Shown here piece by piece: positions 55,581-64,000 of a stretch of DNA of 64,000 nt. The notes beneath the pieces were generated by a model. That model searched no databases and was not told the DNA's origin. It was given only the letters and a program-made list of their open reading frames with translations. The translations under genes and the position numbers were made by a program. How positions within the stretch are numbered: position 1 is the stretch's first letter; every line of letters begins with the position of its first letter. Source of the DNA: Paraconiothyrium sp. Pb-2020 (taxonomy: Eukaryota > Ascomycota > Dothideomycetes > Pleosporales > Didymosphaeriaceae); assembly GCA_022419385.1 (NCBI GenBank), contig JAJUBI010000006.1, positions 3,658,001 to 3,722,000 of the forward strand, read 5' to 3'.

Positions 55581-56589
55581 TATTCCCGTAGGGGGAGGGT
55601 TCGGATGGGACAGTGAGGGGACACTGTATATTCACGAAAATGCAAAGACGAAAGTATGTAGAATTGAGAAATCTTTCCGGCCAAGCCGGAGCGGACGACG
55701 CAAGATTTTATCCATTTCCTATAGTTCGAGAAGGCATCCAGAAAGAAGCCGAATTCGGCCCATACGCAGAGAGCCACGCGGAGGTGTCCATCTGATAAGA
55801 TCAAGCGTCTGCGTAGTGAACGGAGTAGACCGATTTCGAGCGTAGCGGCATCCGCGCACGTGGAGCAGATTATCAATTAGATGAGAATCTGATAAGATTA
55901 AAATTCTGCATCGTGAACGGAGAAGAGGATTATTGTGGAGATACCAAGGATAGCCGGTGTGGGTCTGTGTTGTAGCTAGACGTTGCACGTACTAGTGCCG
56001 TTGTACGTACGTCTTGAGTGCTTGTTCCTTGCTTGAGTCAGTTGAACATACAGATGCATCTGAATCTGTTTTGTAAGAGTGCCTTAACACATCAAACTGT
56101 GCATTGAGTGGTGCAACTTTGTAGACGATGGGGGTTGATGACGGGTAGCGCGGTAACGGTACCTGTTGAATGTGGACAGGACGCGCCATCAAAACTCCAA
56201 CTCATTGGTAATCGATGAGCCGCGTTGCCGGGTCCTACAGTCGGAGCTGCCAAGATTCGAGATGAGCTTCGGTCGGCAAGGTGCAAGTAAAAAGTTCGAA
56301 AACTAGCGTCTACACTTGGCAAAGTGGGAACACGATCCTTCATCCAGCGAATGTACATTTTTTGTACGAAGGAAGCACCGAAAGTATGACCGAGGTGCTC
56401 AATAGTGATCGAATGAAGCACCTTTGTGGAAGTTCTTTCAAGATCAGACAAGTCGCGACCCGACACAAGATGCCCTTCTGGAACCATGCGAAATATTTGG
56501 GTAATGTTATGTGAAGAGATGGAGATGTCAATGAGCTCTCATTCGGGCCTGATATCGGACCGAACGTTTTCCATTGTCCAGCGACAGGA
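55581..56589. other. intergenic, MFS promoter region
   Basis: Upstream of the MFS gene and downstream of the second regulator. It contains the GATA-bearing repeat described separately; no gene is recognised. Confidence 0.45.
55791..55926. promoter_or_regulatory. two 40-bp direct repeats each with a GATAAG site
   Basis: Copy 1 (55791-55830) and copy 2 (55887-55926) are identical at 33 of 40 positions, spaced 96 bp start to start. Each begins atctgataag and contains gtgaacggag. GATAAG is the recognition core of fungal GATA factors (nitrogen or iron control). They lie 211-346 bp upstream of the MFS transporter's ATG. Confidence 0.5.
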
Positions 56590-58544
56590 TCATATTGTTG
56601 GTTTTGGGTCAACTATTGGCCTGATGTGTTTTCCAGAATAATCGAGCATGTGGCTCTCTTTCGAAAGCATGTCTGCCACTTCCCAACTATCCCAGAGGCC
56701 CTCCCGTCTTCGATATTTGCGTAAAAGGCCGACGACACGCTGTGTCAGGACCGGATCCTTGCTGTAATTAGCGGCATGGAACATCGCAGGGATGGTATCG
56801 CTGTCCAGTGTGAACACAGGTCGAGCTAAGGTCGAAGCCTCGATGCGGTACGTTTGCTCAATCACCTCAATATGACCATCACAGAGTCTTCGCAGTCCCT
56901 CGTCCTTTGGGTTATCTATAGGATACAATATGATGTCCCACATATAGCGTTGGGCTGTGAGGACGAGGATCTCCCGCTGAAATTCCATCGGGAGGCTGTT
57001 GAAGTTACCAAGGGACGAGATAAGCAAGCCGAACTTGGCCTTCCAGATCTCGAAGGAGGCAGAAAGCTCTTGCCACTCTTCGTCATCGCAACCATCATCA
57101 ATGTAGTCAGGGCATCCAAGCATGTCCATCGGCTGTCTGGAGTCATCGTCCTGGCCATGACTGCTGTATGCCATCTTCACATCCAGGTCCCAGATGGCAT
57201 CCTTGGCTTCCGCAAGATTCGTAAAGGGCTTCGATGGGCCGTCGAGCTCCATGAGAGGTTTGGCATGCGGCGTCATATTCGGTATGTCGTATTGCTGAGG
57301 GGGTATAGATGCGTCGACGTTCAAGCGGACCAAAACAGTCGCAGTCTCCTGGATCAGATGCCGCACGTCCTTGGGGGCGGTCGAAAGGTCCGAAGCCGCA
57401 AGGAGCTGACAGCCAGCTTTTATGTGACGGACTGCTTCGTCAAAACGGCCGAGCATGTACTCAAGGCAGACAAAAAGCAAGCAGCAGATCAAGAACCTGG
57501 CCTCGCTATCGCCTGATTTGGACGTTTTAACATCGAGATTGACCACCTTCCTTATGGCTTCATTGTATAGGCTGACAGCGACTCGTTCAAAATAGGTCAT
57601 CGGTGCTTTCGCATCTTGTGGATGCGGTTGCGAGAGCTTGTCGAGATAGCTTCGATGTGCTGCACCGAGGGCAACGACGACGTTTCGTATGACGGGGTCC
57701 TCGTGACACATTGGCAACACCCTGCGAAACCAGAAGTCTTTGGGATTGGCGACTCGTATGAAATCTATGATGGTAATTGAGCGGAAATGATTAAGAAATA
57801 TGCCGTCTGGTCCATCGGTATCGAGATCGAGATGAACCCTGCCGCCTGCGAGTATATTGCGTGACCGGCATTTGGCCAGGTTCAACTCGTGTGGCTTTGC
57901 CTTTGTAGCAGTTGCCCGTCTGCATGTCGGGACATCTCTCTGAGCAGGTGGTGTTTTCTTTCTTGACGGTATTGGAGCGTATCCGTCACATTTGAACTGA
58001 TCGTCTCTGCACCGACGGCAGGTTGGTTTCTCTTCGTCGCATTTCTTTCGCCGTGTTCTATGGGAGGATTTTTGGTTAGTTCAATTCAAGAGCAACACCA
58101 GAGGGGACCCTAGGTGGGTTGCTTTCTGCTTGCGCATACTGAGCACACGATCAAAGTTAGATAGACAACTCATGAGTTCTCGATCGACTAAACCCCCAGA
58201 TATTTTACGTAGTCGCATTTGAGACAGATCAAATGCACTTACTTGCTAGGTGAAGTTAGCATGAACGCTCAGGAGGAGAAACCAACAGTTGGCCAATGTG
58301 ATGAGAGCGAAGGTTCACAAACCAACGGAGACGTAGTCTGAAGGGTAGTTCGAGCAGACATGAATGGACTGAAGCCACACACCAATAGATTCAAGACATA
58401 CCAGGTAATGCACCCTGTGCGAACTTTGGGTGAATAAGCGCGTATTCGAGGGCGGTTTCTGTGTACGAGAGATGCAATGAGGACATCTTTGCGAGAAGCG
58501 CACGGTAAGTCCTTCAGACTGTGTTCGTACGAATTGGAAACCAT
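56590..58544 (-). CDS. Zn(II)2Cys6 transcription factor with a 3-nt micro-exon
   Basis: Exons 58544-58402, 58245-58243 (three bases, CAA) and 58057-56590 encode 537 residues. Exon 1 ends VRTGCIT plus TG. The micro-exon gives C then AA, and the last exon supplies A followed by TRRKKCDEEKPTCRRC. The product is CITCKTRRKKCDEEKPTC, then RRCRDDQFKC: an ideal zinc cluster, C-x2-C-x6-C-x6-C-x2-C-x6-C, near residues 46-75. Without the micro-exon, TG plus A makes a TGA stop. Both introns (156 and 185 bp) have good donors (GTATGT, GTAAGT) and CTAAC branch sites 8-20 nt before their AG. The remaining 450 residues form the fungal-specific regulatory domain (FERVAVSLYNEAIRKVV, LFVCLEYMLGRFDEAVRHIK). The target is unknown; neighbours are the MFS transporter and the SGNH hydrolase. 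Confidence 0.85.
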
Positions 58545-59417
58545 ATTTCACTTTACCGGAATCTTCAATGCCAACTGAACTGTGGATTGGCGCCAAGTAA
58601 TAAACAGTCAAGAGGTGTTGGTGTCGTAGTTTTGCACTGCCACAGAAGAGGCACAGCCCTAAAAGGGCTGAGGGCTGAAAAGGGATGGGTTTTCTCAGTG
58701 GGGCCAATCGGCGCAAAGCTGTCCAATCTCTTCCAAACGCTAATGCAAAGCTTGTCCGAACAAGGACAAGAGCAAAGATCCCTGACTAAAACCCGCAATC
58801 CACGGCCACCGTGAAACGTGTGTTACATACCCAAAAACATTTCTTCGATAGAATACATGCTTCTTTTCCATTCCATAGAATATGACGTCCATCTTCCTTG
58901 ATTTCTTGCGTTCTCGTGCGAATGTAGTAACGTCATGTCGCGCAAAGGACCTTCATGATAGAGCAACGAAGAACATGGTGCGAGGATGAGGTCGCTGTGC
59001 AAGGTGCGCAGCTGAATTAACCCTGCTAAAAAACTTCAGCCAAGTCAGACATTGAAACGAGAGGAGCGGTTCTGTGCCCGAAAGCGGAAGGTGACCTTCG
59101 TGAAGCTTGCATTTTAAGTTTCTCACGATGACTGTTCTTCCTGTCCGATTGATCCACTCTTCGCCAATCGGCATCGAAGTGCAAGAAGCTCCACCTCAGC
59201 CGTCCATCTGTCTCTTGCGTTCTTTGCTTCACCCTGTTGACCCTTACGTAATAGGCATACTCCAAGGCACACATAACCTTCAACGAAGAACAGCAAACCA
59301 CGCGTCAAACAAAAAACAAAAACTAGAATATGCTATGGTATCTGGAATATCGCACTCTCTAAACCGAATACAAACTCTACACCAAGTAATGAAAGGAGAC
59401 AACCGTTACACAAGACA
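58545..59417. other. intergenic
   Basis: Promoter of the regulator on the minus strand and 3' region of the SGNH gene. No other feature is recognised. Confidence 0.45.
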
Positions 59418-61448
59418 CTACCAGTTGCACATCACCACTTCGTGGTGGTCGAAGGTATTCCCGTCAGGTCCACATGGTGTCACTGCCGACGGATCTCCTT
59501 TCTTCGGGTCTGCTTCGCAAGCAACTCCCTCGTCTGGCAAGCTGAAGCAAAACAGTCTGCCCGGGTTCTGGTCGTCTTGGGACTTGTACTGGCACCATTC
59601 TCCGTCAAATTGGAATCTCAGTGTCCCAGATGGGAAGGGTGGGTTCTGCATCAGGTCATCTCGAACTGGGATGGGGTTTTGATCGGCCAGAATGCCATGG
59701 ATATCCGGTCCATTAGGGTTGAACTGTCCACAAACTGCGTTCTGGCCTTTCTTGGTGTTGTATAACGCCCAAGAGTAATCGAATCCTCGTTGACCATCGT
59801 CGGTAGTATATGGCTGACCCTGGATGATGATGGACAATGCTCTGTCTGCAGGCAAACCACCTTCGTGTTTCCCCTTTGACAGGTCATTTGGTGTCCAGTT
59901 CTGCTTGAGCCAATTAACGACAATGGTTCCCATTGCATTGTTAGCATCCCTAGTGGGATGCAGAGTCCGTGCCATGAATCCCTCGGAGTCTGAATCTAAG
60001 GATGACCCGGACTGTGAATCCGTACTGCTCTGGCGCTTCTTCAAGGCTTCCTCTGGGGCAGTGGGAGTTCTCACGTCAAATTCGAGTTCTAGGGTCGTGT
60101 CACGATTACCGTTGTTTTTGTCCAGGACTACTTTGATCTTCTTCGTACCGTCACCGGCGTCAACAACAGAAATATCGTTGTCTCCTACGTCTGTATCCGA
60201 AAGGAGTTCATTGATCTCGGCATCGGGTTGAGGGAAGTTGTTGTTGTCGTCGGTGTCTTCCCAAAGCTTGAACACTGTACTGCCGGAACCTTTCTTCAGG
60301 GTAGCAAAGGTCGGTATAGGCCTATTCCAGATCCAGACTTTGCCATTGTCAATGAAGTTGAGTTGATCCTGCAGGTTGTGCCCATCCTCGCAGAATCTAT
60401 GATTATCAAACGCGGGGTTTATGTCGACGTATTGAATCTTCGCGTCCCCGAAAGACTCAGCAGCTTCTCTAATACCCTGATTCACTTGGTCGATCTAAAG
60501 TCACGGCCATATCAGCAAGAGTGCCTTCGTGGACGGCTGCAGGGATAGCAGACTTACTAGGTTGTTCATATCCTTGCGCATCTGCAGGTGCAACTTAGGC
60601 TTCTTGAGTGCCCAAGGAAGAGCGAAAGTCCAATCGTTGCAGTCGGTCCCTTCAGCCCAGAACCGACCATACCCAATGACAATCAATGTGGCATCCATGT
60701 TCTGTGTCTTTGCATGACTTCTCCACATATTGATGGTGTCGGTGACCTTGCCCTTCATATTGGACCCATCTTGGCCAATCGTATCTTGTACCTGCTGAAG
60801 TCCTTTCATGCAGTCTCCGTTAGGATCGGGATACTCCGGCCCATAATCTCTCCGCTCGGGCACCCCGATATCCGACCAGTCCTCCGGAGGGAAGTGAAGG
60901 AGGTCTTTGTTGAACAGGCAGGCATCAGCCATTGGGTAGAAGTCAGCGTTGTTTCCGCCGGCTTCCATTATCACCAGCTCAGGCCTGCGCGCGAGGTGAT
61001 CCATTTCGTTCCACATCATCTCAAGCCTGTGTCCACTGCAAGCGCCGAACATGAATTCTTGATCTCCTCTTCCTTTGTTCCAATCAGCGAAATGATCGCT
61101 GATGACAGGTCCCCTGTGATGCATGGTCAGTATGGCCGTTCAGTCTATTATGGAACTCAGAGAAACAGACCAGGCATATTTGTAGCGATGGCATAATCCG
61201 TCATAGCTATTCCCGAATCCATATGAGACCCCGCTCTGAGTTCTGTTAGCATTTGATGGCTGCTATAGGGTCGCTTATAACCTTACACCCCAAGAATCAC
61301 CGATCACTGCCCAAGGTAAGGTCCAATCAGCAGGCTGTAGGTCTCTCGCGTCCAGCAGGGCAGGAGCTTCAATGCTGCGAGGGTACGCATGAACTATTGG
61401 TAGCTGGACTGCAAGGCCGGAAAGGCCTATTAAAACGGTTCGAAACAT
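59418..61448 (-). CDS. secreted SGNH/GDSL-type hydrolase
   Basis: Secreted serine esterase or carbohydrate esterase of the SGNH fold. Exons 61448-61287, 61235-61171, 61113-60558 and 60494-59418 encode 619 residues. A signal peptide (FRTVLIGLSGLAVQLPIVHA) is followed by WAVIGDSWGSGVSYG with the nucleophile Ser near residue 52 (block I). Block III is MEAGGNNADFYPM near residue 128, with the Asn. Block V is DNHRFCEDGHNLQ, with Asp298 and His300 completing the triad. Beyond residue 320 there is an extra C-terminal region of about 300 residues that contains a Ser-rich linker and ends with a cysteine-containing domain. One donor (GTCTGT) is weak, but the join restores YAWGPVISDHFADW. Substrate unknown; a plant-polymer or lipid ester is possible. 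Confidence 0.88.
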
Positions 61449-62870
61449 GGGGGAAGATAGGGACAAAGTCTGTAGATCAAGGAAGTGCTTATGAAGCTGT
61501 AGAACGAGTGGATGAGAGCTGTATGGCCATGGCTACAGGAGATTTGTTCTGGTATTTGTAGTACGTTCATTCCACTGAACAGCTGTGCTTCGCGCTGACA
61601 ATGAGGCTTTGATGAGGGTGGATGAGCCTGGTTTCGGCCCCAAAGCTCGCCCGTGTGGCATTGCTCTTCGACAACAGCCACTATGGTGTAGAAGTCAACA
61701 TACAATCACCCTGAAAGTAAGCATTTTGGGGCCTGAGCCTTGAGAAGAGATTTGGTATCGTGCGAGAGTGCTTTAATCTGGGAGAAGATAATTTGAGGTG
61801 GTGGCTTTGCAGCCAAAAGTCAACAACAAGGTGTCAGTCCAAGACACGAGCTCCATTCCTTCATCTTGCCTGCATGCCTGAGTTCCATATAGACAAAGTG
61901 CGTGAGTTTGCCGCTCTTGCACGATTCTGAGCGCTTACCCTGGGTCGACACAGATAAGTCCTCGACGAGAAGCGACTTCAGATACTGGATATACCCCGAA
62001 AAATTTCTCGCCACCATCGGAAAATATTGATCAAGTACGAACAAATTCTCCGCTCTGGAAACAGATTTCAAGCTAAGCAAAGCAAAGCAATCCATTCGAA
62101 GTCATGTTAGAAAAGGTAGGATTTGTTCCAAATGTGTCTTAGTCACACAGTTGGGGCGGGTTTCATCTAGCGCCGGGCGTAAGGCGTATGACGGGCGTCA
62201 GGCCTCTATTCTCGAGCTTACTATTTACGCATCGATCAAGCGTTTCTATTTGCTGGAACACGCCATGAATGACCAGCTTACGTGGTGTTACATACCAGCT
62301 CGTATAAGCGGTCCATTGTTACTAGCACATCACAAGGTAGCAGTCTTTCACTCTTGTAATAGACCTTTGTTTCTTTAGCATTAGGAGGATCATTTGGCAT
62401 GTCTGGTAGATTGAATTTGGTCCGACTCTAAATCGTTGCCCTCGAAAAGTCGTGCCGCAGCCTTGTCTCTAGGACAAACGGTGGTATAATCGGCCTGAAT
62501 GAACGATGTGTCGCGGTGTAGAACAATTGCTGACTGAACATGTCTTAAGCTCAACCTTTCCAGAAAATTATTGAATGCACAGCTTTTACTTCCTCTGGTG
62601 ACGGAGATGTTGTCGCAATCGACTTGTGAAGACACGTCTCACGAGTCATTGCTCAAAGGTAATCATGAAAAGGACATGAGGAATTCAGAGGCCTACAATC
62701 AATCCTTAGATTTTTGTTCTGCAGCTACATACTATATTTATCTAGTTGTTGGCCACATACGGCAGTACCATCTTGCCAGTGTCCTGTATAACGCATACCA
62801 ACAAGAATCTCCGTGCTTCCCACCACCCAGTCCCTCATTTGGGGACCAAGGTTGACCTCTCCGATATGGA
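61449..62870. other. intergenic
   Basis: Between two minus-strand genes for secreted proteins. Short minus-strand open frames (61820-62095 and 62390-62635) lack motifs. I see no RNA gene or repeat. Confidence 0.45.
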
Positions 62871-63455
62871 TTAAGGGACCCAGCAATTAAAGCTACCCAC
62901 ATTTCCGAGTCCGCCAGGATTGGCCGTGGCAGGGTAAGAAAAGATATAGGTTCCGTCCAACCTTTCTTTCAAGCCGAAGGGCCAAAACTTGGATGCTGCA
63001 TCACAGCCGGTTCCTGCATATACTATGCAATTGGAGCCTTGATCTGGGCCGAACGATGCGACAACACTCACAGCTGTCGTCACATTAGCTATGATTTCAC
63101 ATGATTCTATCCCCTCAACACCGACTGCAACGTACCTGTATGCTCGTCGTTCTCGAAAGCCACGTTCTGGCAACCATCATGCGGAGGCCTAGAAAGTTAA
63201 CGAAAACGACAGCTGATATTGTCAGCATACATACCACCAGTGGCAGCCACCTCGCCATTCAGTGAGCCAGCAACCCCAGAAGCCGCCAGACGCGCCGGCG
63301 ATCTCGGCGAGTCCGGGGTTTGTGAGTTCGAGGGATTGGCGGGCGCCATCATAGTCGAACGGCTTCACGTCTGCCGTATTGTCACTTTCTAAGAGCTGAC
63401 CAAGAGCCAGGCCCTCTATGGTCGTGCACAGGGCGGAGAGAATAAAGAAGCGCAT
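62871..63455 (-). CDS. small secreted six-cysteine protein
   Basis: Exons 63455-63235, 63188-63136 and 63073-62871, joined over 46- and 62-bp introns, encode 158 residues. A signal peptide (MRFFILSALCTTIEGLALGQ) is followed by an acidic stretch. The mature part has six cysteines, three in a Trp/Gly-rich block (GGFWGCWLTEWRGGCHWW, then DGC) and three later (SNCIVYAGTGC and the C-terminal FNCWVP). An even cysteine number, small size and secretion are typical of fungal effectors, antimicrobial or surface proteins, but I recognise no family. All splice junctions keep frame and the stop follows a compact end. A TATAAAA lies 128 bp upstream of the ATG. Confidence 0.75.
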
Positions 63456-64000
63456 ATCAGGCGGGTCTTATAAGTGACGAGCTCGTATCAATAACTTGGA
63501 GGTCTTGGTTTGATTTTGAAGGTTCGTATGAGACTGGAGGTGATTTGAGGATTGATGTGGGTTGAAGCTATCGAATTGATGGTTTTATAGACTGGCGAAG
63601 TAGGAGCGTGCACATGCGCGTGCACTGTTTGTACACCGTGATGCAACCATCAAAGCGTAAACGCTAGGTGGACAACGGATTCAGCTAATTGCGTGCCGCT
63701 GTTGTTGTGCCTCAGTGCTGAGTTGGTGCCCAATTTTGCTAATCACGTTTCGCGGTTGTACGCGAGCTCACTCAATCAATCCGCTACGCGCTTTCTCATC
63801 ACGCATTCCTGTTTCATAGGGCTCTAAGCTATCAAAGGAGACATTCTAAAACAATTTACTCGATGCTGGAGTATATCATAGAAATCTAATAAGATCGATA
63901 AAATATTGACGCAGAGCCATGAAAAGCTGGCGAGTAACTTTCCCAATGGACTATAAATAGGCTAGAATCTACGCTTGCTACTTTCTCCCCTTGTGGATAT
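63456..64000. other. intergenic to right edge
   Basis: Upstream region of the small secreted protein. A TATAAATA at 63952-63959 on the plus strand may belong to a gene starting beyond the window. No coding sequence is seen. Confidence 0.4.
63583..63589 (-). promoter_or_regulatory. TATA box of the small secreted protein gene
   Basis: Read on the minus strand this is TATAAAA, 128 bp before the ATG at 63455. Confidence 0.4.

Noticed and set aside
1..64000. CRISPR arrays, bacterial operons or complete transposons
   Set aside because: The window is eukaryotic with spliceosomal introns; no spaced direct-repeat array, transposase, reverse transcriptase or long terminal repeats were found.

Overview
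The window is nuclear DNA of a filamentous ascomycete, most likely a Dothideomycete. Genes are compact, introns are mostly 45-60 bp with GTAAGT-like donors and CTAAC-like branch sites, and there are Zn(II)2Cys6 regulators, a fungal-type O-GlcNAc transferase homologue, Sec62, Spo7 and kynurenine-pathway enzymes. All exon models were assembled by hand from splice signals and reading frame; none was tested against RNA or a database.

Layout. 0.7-1.6 kb: an NAD(P)-binding protein with an in-frame TAG. 2.5-7.6 kb: a 1,684-residue TPR/GT41 protein. 10.4-11.7 kb: SEC62 with a frame-disrupted tail. 12.4-19.4 kb: a coiled-coil protein, a PH-domain protein and a GNAT acetyltransferase. 20-27 kb: a less dense, AT-richer accessory stretch with two decayed membrane-protein genes, an intact eight-exon FAD monooxygenase and an orphan cysteine-cluster protein. 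27.2-33.6 kb: a Zn2Cys6 regulator, indoleamine 2,3-dioxygenase, kynureninase and an EthD-domain protein, which look like a tryptophan-to-anthranilate catabolic cluster. The shared IDO/kynureninase promoter holds five CGGAA motifs and the regulator's own promoter holds three. 34.9-38 kb: a small charged protein, a seven-segment membrane protein, tRNA-Arg(CCT) and an 18-bp minisatellite. 38.5-41.9 kb: a divergent copper transporter / metalloreductase pair. 42.5-50.8 kb: an acyl-CoA dehydrogenase, a RidA protein, a CLD1/ABHD5-like lipase and a Spo7 subunit. 51.5-63.5 kb: a secreted M6 metalloprotease, an MFSD1-like transporter, a second Zn2Cys6 regulator, a secreted SGNH hydrolase and a small six-cysteine secreted protein.

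The most striking observation is in the second regulator (56590-58544). Its zinc cluster is encoded across two introns separated by an exon of only 3 nt (58243-58245). Skipping that exon creates a stop codon; including it gives a perfect C-x2-C-x6-C-x6-C-x2-C-x6-C cluster, and both introns have canonical branch sites. The second main lead is the putative tryptophan-catabolic cluster with its CGGAA repeats.
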